Source: Arthrobacter sp. SLBN-100 (GTDB taxonomy: Bacteria; Actinomycetota; Actinomycetes; Actinomycetales; Micrococcaceae). Taken from it: a DNA stretch of 64,000 nt. Positions 43,220-53,700 of the stretch are shown one piece after another. A program made the translations under genes and the position numbers. The notes under the pieces are model-generated. The model ran no database searches. It was not told where the DNA came from and saw only the letters and a list, made by a program, of their open reading frames with translations. The stretch's first letter is position 1, and the number at the start of each line of letters is the position of its first letter. Where the stretch lies: the NCBI RefSeq assembly GCF_006715305.1, contig NZ_VFMY01000001.1, forward strand, positions 4,340,001 to 4,404,000, in the 5' to 3' direction.

Positions 43220-45884
43220 TGGCCACAAACCTGCCACGCCCCACCGCGCCCTCACGGGGCGGCGGGAGCCCCTGGAACGGATCTGCAATATTGTCCGGAA
43301 CGGCACCAGCCACGCCATTTTCCTCATGGCAGGGCCCGGCATCGGAAAAACGTCCCTGACGGAGGCGATCGCCGAGCGTCTCGCCGGGCAGCTGAACATC
43401 CTGCAGATTCACGGCAGCTCCGCCCTCGCGGCCGTGCCCTTCGGCGTCCTTACCCCCTATACGGGAGACCTCACCGCTGAAGAGTCGGTCTCGCCGGTAG
43501 CGGTTCTGCGTTCAATGTGGACCTACTTCGAAAAGCTCAAGGCAGGCAGCGGCGCCCCAGTCCTGCTGGTGGTGGATGACGCGCATCATCTGGACGAAGC
43601 CTCCGCCGGCGTAGTGGCGGACCTCATCTCTGCCGGTTGGGCAACGGTGGTGGCTGCAGCCAGGCCCCGGCCCGGCCTCCCACAGCCGCTGGACCAGCTC
43701 TGGTACGACGGCCTTGCCGAACGGGTGGACCTGCGGCCGCTGAACCGGGAACAGATCGAAGAGGTCCTGGCCCATGTCCTTGACGGGACGGTCCCGCCGG
43801 TTACGGTTGACTCCATCTGGCACGCATCCGGCGGTAACCCGCGGATCCTGGACGCACTGCTGCACGATGCTGCCGAAACAGGAGTCCTGGCCAAGCGGAA
43901 CGGCATCTGGGTACTGCTTGGCCCCCTGCCGGCCGACGGCCCCCAGCTTACGGCCGTGGTGACCAAGGACCACCTCCGGAGGGGACCGGAGGAACAGGAG
44001 GCCCTGAAGCTCATCGCCCTGGCGGGGCCGGTGGGCCGAAAGGTGATCGAGGACATCAGCGGGGCCTCCGTGGTCCGGTCCCTCCTTGACCAGCAGATGG
44101 TTTCCGAGAGCTCCGGTGTTCCCGCCGAGCTCTCCATATGGAACGCTCTCTTCGCCAAAGCAATCAGGAACACCCTGTCAGTGTCCCGGAGCCTGCAACT
44201 GCTGGAAAGGATCCGCGCCCATCAGGACGCCGCTGCCCTGCGCGGCGAGGGCATGCTTCGCTCCGTTGAGTGGGCCTTTGAGGTTGGCCTGCGGATCCCT
44301 GACCACGAGATGCTTCATGCCGCCCGCGAAGCGTTGCGGCGGTTCCGCAACGACAGCGCCCGCACCCTAGCAGCCAAAGTACGGGATCCCGCACTGGTGC
44401 CCCTGGCCCAAGCCCTCCAGGCCCGGGCCCTCTATAACGAGGGCGTGTACGGGCCGGCTGCCGACCTGCTTGACGCCTGCTGGCGGAAGCTGTCCGATAC
44501 TCCCGAGGGTCCCGCCGTCGTCCTGCTCCGGACGGCCGCCCACCAGGCGAAGGGAGCACCGCTCAGGGCCTTGGCCGAGGACATGCGCGAACACGTCCAA
44601 CAGCCGGTTGACGGGGACCCGTTCGCGCCGGATCAGCTCCTGCGCGTCCTGCGCGTCCTGCGCCTCCTGGAGCTGGGCGCGGAAGTGGACGCCGAAGCGC
44701 TGGCCGCGGAGGTCAGGGAGATCAGGAGCACCACCTCGGCGGATGCGGGAGGCGAACCGGTCAGGGCCTTGGGGGAGGCGCTCCTGGCACACGCCCTGGC
44801 TGCTGCCGGCCGTGCCTCCGAGGGCCTGGACTCGGCGCTCCTGGCCGCTTCCGAGTTGCCTCCGCTGGAAGACAGCCTGTTCTTCTACACGGAGTTTGTG
44901 CTGGGCCGGCTGGTGACCGACTACCTTGCCATGGGGGAATGGGAATCGGCCGAGCGCGAACTCAACAATTACGCCGCCAGGCACTCTCCGGGGGCCGCCA
45001 CCTTCAACGGCAGCCTCCAAGTACTGCGCGGGTACTCACTCCTGCGGCAGGGCCGGATGGAGCGTGCGTACCAGGTGCTGCTGCCGGCCGTGGAGGCACT
45101 CCGGCTGAACGACCCGCTGCAGCTGTTCCGCTTGGGTTCAGCCCTGGGTTTTTATGTTGCGGCAAGGCTGGGGGACACGGCCCAGGCGCAGCGCCTGGAA
45201 CAGGACTACAGCGACGCTGCGGCAGGGGGCCCCGCCCACGAACTGCTCGCCGCGTCCTACAAAGCCGCTGCCGCCGAATACCTGTCCCGGGACGGCAAGA
45301 ACCTCGCCGCGCTGCATACGCTCGCCACTACGGCCGAGGCCACTGCGAGGGCCGGAACACTGCTCGAACTCCTGGCCATCTGCTGGGATCTGGGCGACCC
45401 TTCGGTCATTCCGATGGTGCAGACGGTCGCCCGGACGGTGGAGGGCCGGTGGGCGGAGGCGATGCTGACCCTGGCCACCCGGTGGGAAGAGGCTGACGGG
45501 GATGCCTTGATGGAAACGGCCTCCGCACTGGAGGAAGCGGGGTTCGTGAACCTGGCACGGGAGGCCTACGCCCGCGCCAGCACCCTCCTGGAGCAGGCCG
45601 GGGAACGCCGGCGCTCCCGGCAGGCCGTGGCCCTGCGCGAAAAATGCGACCACGAACTGGGAGAAAGGTTCCGGGAAGGCCGTTTTATTGCCGCGGCTCC
45701 CGCCGTCCACCTCACCCGGCGTGAACAGGACATTGTGGGACTGGCCGTACAGGGCCTCACGGACCGTGAAATCGCCCAGCGGCTCATGGTGTCTGTGCGA
45801 ACGGTGGAGGGCCACCTGTACCGCACGTACGTCAAGCTCGGCGTGCGGAGCCGGGATGAGCTGGAGTCAGCCCTGCCCAAGTAG
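43219..45884 (+). CDS. LuxR family (LAL-type) ATPase transcriptional regulator 2, with an apparent 5' frameshift
   Basis: Paralogue of the preceding gene. Walker A MAGPGIGKTSLTEAI, Walker B VLLVVDDAHHLDEAS (intact), a helical middle and a C-terminal LuxR helix-turn-helix (LTRREQDIVGLAVQGLTDREI and VRTVEGHLYRTYVKLGV). The conserved N-terminal segment LTGRREPLERICNIVRNGTSHAIFL is readable just upstream of 43326 in the same frame, but that frame has no standard start after its stop at 43203. The ATG at 43219 overlaps the stop of regulator 1 (TAATG, ideal coupling) but is one frame off. One extra base near the C run at 43238-43242 would give a natural 888-residue protein. Either a sequence error, a real frameshift, or translation from the ATG at 43326 inside Walker A. 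Confidence 0.8.
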
Positions 45885-46360
45885 GCCTTCACCATGGAAA
45901 CCGCCCCGGTTGGCTTCCCTGCAGGGGCCGGTGTGGCCTGCCCGTGATCTCTGTCCGCATGCCCCGCGGCGCTCTCGACGTGATTCCCGAAGCCTTCCGG
46001 GAATCAGGGCCCCACAGGTAGTCCCACGCAGGGGAATTCGAGTACACCCTACTCGTGTGCAGGATGGCGCCGGAGTATTTACTTATGGAAGCAAAGCAAA
46101 CGGCACGAAAGAAGCCGCAGCTGCGAGAACAAAATCAAGGCCTTGTATCCAACAAACTTCCGGTCCCTCGGGGCCGGGCGTGGACGGGGCCGGCGACGTC
46201 AGAGTCTTCTGAGACCGAGACTCTCCCCCCAGCCGTCGCCGGCCCTCCATTCCGCGGGCTGAAGCCCGGAGCGACTGTGGCGGCTGCCCCTCCGGGCGGC
46301 CGCCACAGTCGTGCTGTGGGACAATTGAGTGTCATCCGTTGGCATTTCAAGGAGTTTGTT
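45885..46360. other. Gene-free gap of 476 bases upstream of sufS with several inverted repeats
   Basis: Contains an apparent end-of-operon hairpin (45981-46006, nine-bp stem), a spaced palindrome CGAGTA-N5-TACTCG (46039-46055), a weak stem AGAGTCT/AGACTCT (46201-46224) followed by a C run, and a very strong hairpin (46273-46284 with 46299-46310, 12 bp, plus an inner CCC/GGG). The frame of sufS happens to be open back to 46055, but sufS has its own ribosome binding site at 46349. Confidence 0.6.
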
Positions 46361-47686
46361 TTGGCCGTAGTATCAACGCCAGCCACACTGGAACGCGCCT
46401 TGCCGGTCATGGACAACGCCGAAGTGCAGCGCATCCGCAACGACTTCCCGGTCCTGGACCAACTGGTCAACGGACGCCCGCTGATCTACCTGGATTCCGG
46501 AGCGACGTCGCAGAATCCGCTCAGCGTCATCGAAGCCGAGCAGGAATTCTACGAGCAGCGCAACGCGGCGGTGCACCGCGGCGCCCACCACCTTGCAGTC
46601 GAGGCCACCGAAGCTTTCGAGGACGCCCGGCAGACGCTGGCCGGCTTCGTTGGCGCCGACTACTCCGAGCTCATCTGGACTTCCAACGCCACCGAAGGCT
46701 TGAACCTCCTCAGTTACGCCCTGTCCAATGCCGGGTTGTGGGCTGCGCAGGGCCGGGGCGACGGCCGGCTCAAGGAGCTCGCCCTGAATCCGGGTGACGA
46801 AATCGTGGTGACCGAGATGGAACACCACGCCAACCTCATACCCTGGCAGGAACTCGCCTTCCGCACCGGGGCAACCCTGCGGTACATCCCCGTCGACGAC
46901 GACGGCAGCCTCCGCATGGACGTGGCCCGCGACACCGTGAACAGCCGGACAAAAGTCCTGGCCTTCACGCACGCCTCCAACGTCCTGGGCACCATCAACC
47001 CCGTCCGTGAACTCGCAGCCCTGGGCCGGCAAGCCGGAGCCCTGGTGGTACTTGACGCCTGCCAGTCCGCCCCGCACATGCCGCTGAACGTCAAAGAGCT
47101 GGATGTGGACTTTGCGGTGTTCTCCGGGCACAAAATGCTCGCACCCACCGGAATCGGGGTGCTCTACGGGAAGCAGGACATCCTGGATATCCTGCCGCCA
47201 TTCCTGACGGGCGGTTCCATGATCACTACGGTGACCATGGAGCGGGCCGAGTACCTCCCGGCACCCCAGCGCTTCGAAGCCGGAACCCAGCGGATCTCCC
47301 AGGCGGTGGCGCTGGCCGCGGCAGTGAACTACCTGACGGAAACGGGGCTGGACCGGATCCACCAGTGGGAGGCTGAGCTCGGCCAGCGGATGGTCACCGG
47401 CCTGGAGTCCCTTCCCGGCATCCGGGTCCTGGGGCCTGCGGCGGGGCAGGACCGCATAGGGCTCGCCGCATTCGACGTTGACGGCGTGCACGCCCATGAC
47501 GTGGGGCAGTTCCTTGACTCGCGGGGGATTGCCGTGCGCGTCGGCCACCACTGCGCCCAGCCGCTGCACCGCCGGCTGGGGCTGACGGCCACCACCAGGG
47601 CAAGCGCCTACCTTTACAACACCACCGACGACGTGGACCAGTTCCTGGATGCCGTCGCCGGCGTGCGCGCCTACTTCCGCGCCTAA
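46361..47686 (+). CDS. sufS: SufS-type cysteine desulfurase
   Basis: 441 residues. A group II, PLP-dependent cysteine desulfurase that mobilises sulfur for iron-sulfur cluster assembly. The features are LDSGATSQNPLSVIEA, TEMEHHANLIPW, the PLP lysine in FSGHKMLAPTGIG (near residue 258) and the catalytic Cys in VRVGHHCAQPL (near 398). The start is a TTG at 46361, chosen because AAGGAG lies six bases upstream. It is followed after 27 bases by sufU, its sulfur acceptor. Confidence 0.95.
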   Translation: MAVVSTPATLERALPVMDNAEVQRIRNDFPVLDQLVNGRPLIYLDSGATSQNPLSVIEAEQEFYEQRNAAVHRGAHHLAVEATEAFEDARQTLAGFVGADYSELIWTSNATEGLNLLSYALSNAGLWAAQGRGDGRLKELALNPGDEIVVTEMEHHANLIPWQELAFRTGATLRYIPVDDDGSLRMDVARDTVNSRTKVLAFTHASNVLGTINPVRELAALGRQAGALVVLDACQSAPHMPLNVKELDVDFAVFSGHKMLAPTGIGVLYGKQDILDILPPFLTGGSMITTVTMERAEYLPAPQRFEAGTQRISQAVALAAAVNYLTETGLDRIHQWEAELGQRMVTGLESLPGIRVLGPAAGQDRIGLAAFDVDGVHAHDVGQFLDSRGIAVRVGHHCAQPLHRRLGLTATTRASAYLYNTTDDVDQFLDAVAGVRAYFRA

Positions 47687-47713
47687 GCCACCACACACCC
47701 TGAAGGTAAAACC

Positions 47714-48163
47714 ATGAGCCTCGACCAGCTGTACCAGCAGATCATCCTCGACCACTCCAAAGCCCGCCACGGCAGCGGCCTGGCCGCCACCGAGGCACCC
47801 GGCGGCGCCACGACCGGCCAATCGCACCAGCTCAACCCGGTCTGCGGCGACGAAGTGACCCTGCGCCTGGCAGTCACTGACGGAAAAGTGGCACAGGTTG
47901 CCTGGGACGGCGCGGGCTGCTCCATTTCCATGGCGTCCGCCTCAGTCCTGACAGACCTGGCAGAGGGCATGACAGTAACCGAACTTCACGAGGTGATTGA
48001 CAGCTTCCGCGAGGTCCTGAGGTCGCGGGGAAAGATCCACGCGGACCCTGAACTGCTGGGCGACGCAGCAGCCTTTGAGGGAGTGGCCCGGTACGCGGCA
48101 CGGGTCAAGTGCGCCATGATTTCCTGGGTTGCCGCCGAGGACGCGCTCAACCAGGCTGCCTAG
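47714..48163 (+). CDS. sufU: SufU-type iron-sulfur cluster assembly / sulfur-relay protein
   Basis: 149 residues. Accepts persulfide sulfur from SufS through a zinc-exchange mechanism. The three Cys ligands are near residues 44 (NPVCGDEV), 69 (GAGCSISMAS) and 133 (VKCAMISW), with the conserved Asp two residues after the first Cys. The SufU-specific insertion between the second and third Cys is present. Same operon as sufS, closed by a strong terminator. Confidence 0.94.
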   Translation: MSLDQLYQQIILDHSKARHGSGLAATEAPGGATTGQSHQLNPVCGDEVTLRLAVTDGKVAQVAWDGAGCSISMASASVLTDLAEGMTVTELHEVIDSFREVLRSRGKIHADPELLGDAAAFEGVARYAARVKCAMISWVAAEDALNQAA

Positions 48164-48201
48164 CAACCAAACCGCCTGGGCGCCAGCCTGCCTGGCGGCA
48201 T

Positions 48202-48250
48202 AAAAGGCTCCGGCCCTCCTCCCCAGCGGGACGAGGGCCGGAGCCTTTTT
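48202..48250. terminator. Bidirectional terminator between sufU and the SCO4848 gene
   Basis: AAAAGGCTCCGGCCCTC (48202-48218) pairs with the mirror at 48233-48249, giving A-rich and T-rich flanks, so it can work for both converging genes. Confidence 0.92.
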
Positions 48251-48261
48251 GAGCAGGGGGC

Positions 48262-48483
48262 CTAGCCGGCCAGCCCCAGAATACCAATCACCGCCGTGGC
48301 TGCGCCGAGCACCATCGAGATGCTGACCAGCACCACGTGGACGGTGAGGAACCTGGTGGCCTTGCCGGCGGCGTCCCGGGCGCGCGGATCCTTCATGACC
48401 CGGCGCAGGAACTGCGGCCAGACCACCAGCGACCAGATACCGGCAACAATCAGGACGAGCGCGGCAAAGACAGGCAGTTCCAC
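48262..48483 (-). CDS. SCO4848 family small membrane protein
   Basis: 73 residues with two transmembrane helices: PVFAALVLIVAGIWSLVVWPQFLRRV, which carries the GIWSLVVWPxFLRR family signature, and VVLVSISMVLGAATAVIGILGL. An actinobacterial family of unknown function. Starts with a GTG four bases after the DUF2505 stop, so it is in the same operon. Confidence 0.8.
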   Translation of the reverse strand: MELPVFAALVLIVAGIWSLVVWPQFLRRVMKDPRARDAAGKATRFLTVHVVLVSISMVLGAATAVIGILGLAG

Positions 48484-48487
48484 GCGG

Positions 48488-48985
48488 CTAGTGGCTTTCC
48501 AGCCAGGCCTGTGCCTGCTTGGCCTGCAGGTTCAGGGCCTTGGCAACCATCGGCTCGGCGGCGTCGGCGATTTTCCCGCCCAGGAACGGCACCGAAGACT
48601 TCACGGCACCTTCAAGCTCAACGCGGGTGCCGCCGTCGGCAGCAACGAGCCGCTGTACCGCGGTGACGTCGACGGGGGCGCCGGCAATCTTCAGCGAAAT
48701 GCTGCTCTGCCGGGAACCGTCCGCGGCGGGGGCATCCCAGTTCTCCACCTGGGTCACTTTCAGGTGCTCGCCCACGAACTTGCGTGCGATTTCCGGCAGG
48801 CGGGTGGTGGGCAGGGTCCGCACGGAGGTGGCGCTGAAGGCGCCGGCAACATCGCCGTCGACGGTGAAGGATTCAAGGCTGCCGCCTACGAGCTGGCTGA
48901 CGTGGCGCTGGAAATCCTCGTTCACCAGGACAGCTGCAACGCTGGGGACGGAGTGCGGAAGGGTGGTGGTTGCGCTCAGGGCCAA
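48488..48985 (-). CDS. DUF2505 family protein
   Basis: 165 residues, resembling the START/SRPBCC-like DUF2505 family: LPHSVPSVAAVLVNEDFQRHV at the start, paired beta strands in the middle (VTQVENWDAP, ISLKIAGAPVDVTAVQ), and the C-terminal helix GGKIADAAEPMVAKALNLQAKQAQAWL. Unknown function, possibly lipid- or ligand-binding. The TTG start at 48985 is chosen because AGGAGG lies five bases upstream. Confidence 0.82.
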   Translation of the reverse strand: MALSATTTLPHSVPSVAAVLVNEDFQRHVSQLVGGSLESFTVDGDVAGAFSATSVRTLPTTRLPEIARKFVGEHLKVTQVENWDAPAADGSRQSSISLKIAGAPVDVTAVQRLVAADGGTRVELEGAVKSSVPFLGGKIADAAEPMVAKALNLQAKQAQAWLESH

Positions 48986-49029
48986 TGGGTCCTCCTGGGA
49001 CGTGGGGGTCGGATTAGGCTCCAAACATC

Positions 49030-50538
49030 CTACGGGGTCCGGGCGCCGGGCTCCGCATCCACCAGCTTCCGCGCCGCCCCGGTGATGTTCCTGGCCATGG
49101 CCGGGAAGATCAGGCTGTGGAACGGCAGGACCCCCAGCCAGTACAGCCGCCCGCTCAGCCCTTTGGGGAAGAAAATGGCCCGCTGCCGGTACCGGCTGCC
49201 GGTCCCGTCCGGCTCAACGGACAGCTCCAGCCAGGCACGTCCCGGGGCCCGCATCTCGGCGCGCAGCCGCAGCAGTTTTCCGTGCTCGATCCGTTCCACC
49301 CGCCACCAGTCCACCACTTCACCAGTGGCCAGCGTGTGCGGATGCCGGCGTCCCCGCAGCAGCCCCGCCCCGCCCGTCAGCTTGTCCAGCCAGCCCCGCA
49401 CCTGCCAGGCCAGCGGCAGCGAGTACCAGCCGTTCCGCCCGCCGATGCCCTCGATGACCGTCCACACCCGGGCCGGATCGACGTCGCCATGAAAGGTGCG
49501 TTCGTCGATGTACACCTTGTGCCCCGCCCAGTCCGGGTCACTCGGCAGGGGATCGGCGGCAGCACCGGCGCTGGCCCACGTGGTCTCCACCTGGCCCTCG
49601 CGTTCCTTCCCGAGGGCCAGGGCGACGGCGGTGCGGTAGGGGGTCAGGCCGCCGTCGGGCTGCGGGATGTACTGGTCGATGTCTTGCTCGTTGGACACGG
49701 CATCGTGCTGCAGGGACTGGACCAGCGGCACAGCCATGGACAGCGGGATGGGGGTGGTCAGGGCAACCCATAGCCCGGCCAGCTTGGGTGCCGGAACGGG
49801 CAGTGCCAGCACCGGCCGGTACGGCAGGCCGGCTTCCGCGGCGTACTCCTGCATCATGCCGGCGTACGTGAGGACCTGGCGGCAGCCGACGTCGAAGGTA
49901 CGGTTGAGCGGGCCGTCCAGTGACGCCGCGGCGACGAGGTAGTACAGGACATCGCGCACCGCGATGGCCTCGATGCGGTTCCGGACCCAACTGGGCGCCG
50001 GCATCAGCGGCAGCGTTTCGGCGAGGTGGCGGATCATCTCGAAGGACGCCGAACCCGAGCCAATGACCACCCCGGCCTGGAAGACGATGGCATCCACCGG
50101 GCTGTCGAGGAACACCTGGCCGACAGCCTCGCGGGAGCGCATGTGGGTGGAAAGCGCCACGCCCTGGGGGTGGAGCCCGCCCAGGTAGACGATCCTGGCC
50201 ACGCCGGCGGCGGCCGCGGCGTCGGCAGCCGTCCGGGCCATGGCCCGCTCCTTGGCTTCAAAGCCGGCCCCGGCGGCCATGGAGTGCACCAGGTAGTAGA
50301 AAACCTCGACGCCGGCCAGCGCCGCCTGCAACGCCCCGCCGTCGTCCAGGCTGCTTTCCACCACCTCCACCTGGTCCCGCCAGGGGACGCCCGCGATCTT
50401 GCCGGGAGAGCGCACCAGGACTTTGACGCTGTGCCCCTCATCCAGGAGCCTGGGCACCAGGCGGCCACCGATGTAGCCGGTGGCGCCGGTCACCAGGACA
50501 GTTTTGGCTGAATCCCGGGTCCTGCTGGTTCCGCTCAT
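49030..50538 (-). CDS. SDR-type NAD(P)-binding protein with C-terminal DUF2867 domain
   Basis: 502 residues. The N-terminal half is an atypical short-chain dehydrogenase: the NAD(P) motif VTGATGYIGGRLVPRLLDEGH, then YYLVHSM and IVYLGGLHPQG, without the usual YxxxK. The C-terminal half (about 330-495), YIDERTFHGDVDPARVW through WWRVERIEHGKLLRLRAEM, is DUF2867, a SRPBCC-like fold, ending in two hydrophobic helices. This two-domain family resembles Rv0 and YwnB-like epimerase proteins of unknown substrate. The ATG at 50538 has AAAGGGAA upstream. Confidence 0.85.
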   Translation of the reverse strand: MSGTSRTRDSAKTVLVTGATGYIGGRLVPRLLDEGHSVKVLVRSPGKIAGVPWRDQVEVVESSLDDGGALQAALAGVEVFYYLVHSMAAGAGFEAKERAMARTAADAAAAAGVARIVYLGGLHPQGVALSTHMRSREAVGQVFLDSPVDAIVFQAGVVIGSGSASFEMIRHLAETLPLMPAPSWVRNRIEAIAVRDVLYYLVAAASLDGPLNRTFDVGCRQVLTYAGMMQEYAAEAGLPYRPVLALPVPAPKLAGLWVALTTPIPLSMAVPLVQSLQHDAVSNEQDIDQYIPQPDGGLTPYRTAVALALGKEREGQVETTWASAGAAADPLPSDPDWAGHKVYIDERTFHGDVDPARVWTVIEGIGGRNGWYSLPLAWQVRGWLDKLTGGAGLLRGRRHPHTLATGEVVDWWRVERIEHGKLLRLRAEMRAPGRAWLELSVEPDGTGSRYRQRAIFFPKGLSGRLYWLGVLPFHSLIFPAMARNITGAARKLVDAEPGARTP

Positions 50539-50554
50539 GCTGTTCCCTTTCGTC

Positions 50555-50610
50555 GGTGTCCCTTGTCCGGGGTCTCTTGTCCTGTGTCTCTTGTCCTGCG
50601 TCTTTCACCT
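50555..50610 (+). repeat. 14-bp tandem repeat, three copies plus a partial
   Basis: Units at 50555, 50569 and 50583 all end in YCTTGTCC (GTCTCTTGTCC core), with a degenerate fourth at 50597. They lie in the divergent region between the SDR gene and mfd, just upstream of the SDR ribosome binding site. Confidence 0.85.
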
Positions 50611-50665
50611 TTAGCAGTTCGGAGCCGCGGCGGCTTTGGACGGCTGGCATGTCGCTGGCTGGGGG

Positions 50666-50671
50666 TAGGCT
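50666..50671 (+). promoter_or_regulatory. Putative -10 box of mfd
   Basis: TAGGCT, which would give a leader of about 70 bases with AGGAG before the ATG at 50750. Confidence 0.45.
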
Positions 50672-50749
50672 GGGATCACCCGGGATTCGCAGCGAATTTC
50701 GGGTTTTCGCGTTGCCTGCTTTTTACGTAACACCACAGGAGCTTCTGCC

Positions 50750-53700
50750 ATGAGCCTTCCCGGCCCGTCCACCGCCGGCAAACCCAGCACGGGCACATCC
50801 AGCACCGGCAAATCCAGCACCGGCAAACCCAGCGTAGGCCCTTCGCTGGAGGGACTGCGCCGCGCCCTCGCCGCGGACCAGACTTTCGCCCGGGTCCGCG
50901 CCGAGGCTGCCCGGGGCTTCGCCGTCCGCGGCCAGGACTACCAGATCAGTGCGCCGGCCGGGCTGCGGCCGGTGCTGCTGGCCGAGATGGCCGACGGCAT
51001 TGCCGCCGCCGGGGGAGGGAACGGCGCCGGGCCGGGCGTGGTACTGGCCGTCACCGCAACCGGGCGCGAAGCGGAGGATCTTACCGCGGCGCTGCGCGCC
51101 TACCTGCCTGCTGCTTCGGTAGCTGAATTCCCCAGCTGGGAAACACTCCCGCACGAGCGGCTCTCGCCGCGCTCGGACACGGTAGGGCGGCGACTGTCCG
51201 TCCTGCGCCGCCTGGCGCACCCGGAAAGTTCGACGGCGGGGCCCCTCCGGGTGGTGGTGGCGCCGGTCCGTGCCGTGGTCCAGCCCGTGGTGGCCGGCCT
51301 GGGTGAGCTGGTCCCCGTCACCCTGAGGGTGGGCCAGGAGAAGCCGTTCACCGAAGTGGTCCGCAGCCTGGCTGACGCCGCTTATGCCCGGGTGGACATG
51401 GTGACCCACCGCGGCGAGTTCGCCGTGCGCGGCGGGATCATCGATGTTTTCCCGCCCACCGAGGACCACCCCGTCCGGGTCGAATTTTTCGGTGACGAAG
51501 TGGACCAGATGCGCTGGTTCGCCGTCGCCGACCAGCGCTCGCTGTCCTCACCCGGGCTGCACCACCCCACCGAACTGCACGCACCGCCCTGCCGGGAAAT
51601 CCTGATCACTCCGTCCGTGATGTCCCGGGCCGCAACCCTCAAGTCCCAGCTTCCGGCCGCGGCCGACATGCTCGAAAAGATTGCCGGCGGGATTGCCGTG
51701 GAGGGCATGGAATCCCTGGCCCCGGTGCTGGTGGACGCCATGGTCCCGTTTGTGGAGCAGCTGCCCGCCGGTTCCATCTCGGTGATCATTGAACCGGAAA
51801 AGGTCCGCACCCGCGCCCACGACCTCGCCGCCACGAACGAGGAATTCCTCGAAGCTGCCTGGTCCACGGCCTCCGACGGCGGGACCGCGCCGCTGGACCT
51901 CAGCTCGCAGGCAAGCGCCGCGCTCCATTCGGCCAGTTTCCGTTCATTGACCGAAACCAGGACCTCGTCCCTTGAACACGGCGTTTCGTGGTGGTCCATC
52001 ACCTCGCTGGCCCAGGACGAGGAACTGCTGCCCGAGATCGACGTCCTGAACCTGCACGCCCGCGAACCGCGCGGCTACCAGGGCGACGTCGCGGAAATGA
52101 TGGACTTTATCGGGTCGCACGTGCGGGACCAATGGCGGATCGTGGTGGCCACCGAGGGCCCCGGCCCCGCCCAGCGGCTGGCCGAACTGTTCCACGACGC
52201 GGACATCCCCTGCGCCCGGGTGGACAGCCTGGACCACGAACCCCAGGCGGGCATCATCGAGGTGACCACTGCCGCCGTCGGACGCGGTTTTGTCCTGGAC
52301 GGGCTGAAGCTCGGCCTGCTCACCGAAGCAGACCTCCTGGGCCGGACCTCCGCGGGGTCCACCAAGGACATGCGGCGCATGCCCTCCAAGCGGCGCAATG
52401 CGGTAGACCCCCTGCAGCTTGTCGCAGGCGACCATGTGGTGCACGAACAGCACGGAATCGGCAAGTTCGTGGAGCTGATCCAGCGCAAGGTGGCTGGCGG
52501 CGGCGACGGCGTGCGCGAGTACCTCGTGCTGGAATACGCCCCATCCAAACGCGGCGCCCCGGGCGACCGGCTGTTTGTTCCCACGGACCAGCTGGACCAG
52601 GTGACGCGCTACGTCGGTGGCGACACCCCGGTGCTCAGCAAAATGGGCGGCGCGGACTGGGCCAGCACCAAGTCCAAGGCCCGGAAGGCCGTCAAGGAGA
52701 TCGCGGGCGAGCTGATCCGGCTGTATTCGGCCAGAATGGCCTCCCGCGGGCACGCCTTTGCCCCGGACACCCCGTGGCAGCGCGAGCTCGAGGAAGCCTT
52801 CCCCTACGTTGAGACGCCGGACCAGCTGACCACTATCAACGAGGTCAAGGCGGACATGGAACGCGAGATCCCCATGGACCGGCTGGTTTCCGGCGACGTG
52901 GGTTACGGCAAGACGGAGATCGCTGTGCGTGCCGCGTTCAAGGCCGTCCAGGACAGCAAACAGGTGGCCGTGCTGGTGCCCACCACCCTGCTGGCCCAGC
53001 AGCACTACGAAACGTTCACCGAGCGGTTCTCCGGGTTCCCGCTGCGGGTCAAGGCCCTGTCCCGGTTCCAGGGGACCAAGGAAACCAAGGAAACGGTGGA
53101 GGGCGTCAAGAGCGGCACCGTGGACGTGGTGATCGGCACCCACCGGCTGCTGTCCAAGGACTTCGAGTTCAAGGACCTCGGCCTGGTGATCGTGGACGAG
53201 GAACAGCGCTTCGGGGTGGAGCACAAGGAAGCCCTGAAGAAGATGCGCACCAACGTGGACGTGCTGGCCATGAGCGCCACCCCCATTCCGCGTACCTTGG
53301 AGATGTCCCTGACCGGGATCCGGGAAACGTCCACCCTGGCCACCCCGCCGGAGGAACGGCACCCTGTCCTGACCTACGTGGGACCCTATACGGACAAGCA
53401 GACCTCCGCTGCCATCCGACGTGAGCTGATGCGCGAAGGGCAGGTGTTCCTGGTCCATAACCGGGTGTCCACCATTGAGCGGACCGCCGCCAAGATCCGC
53501 GAACTGGTCCCGGAGGCCCGGGTGGAGGTGGCCCACGGGCAGATGTCCGAGAGCCGCCTGGAGCAGATCATCGTGGATTTCTGGGAGAAGCGCTTCGACG
53601 TGCTGGTGTGCACCACCATCATTGAAACCGGCCTGGACATCTCCAACGCCAACACGCTGATCGTGGACGGGGCGGACAAGTACGGCCTGTCCCAGCTGCA

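Noticed and set aside
43219..43326. Programmed -1 frameshift in the second LAL gene
   Set aside because: I see no canonical slippery heptamer with a downstream pseudoknot in the overlap. A simple indel is more likely.
46055..46360. Extension of sufS to an upstream ATG
   Set aside because: The frame is open but passes through strong hairpins, and the conserved protein starts at the TTG with AAGGAG.
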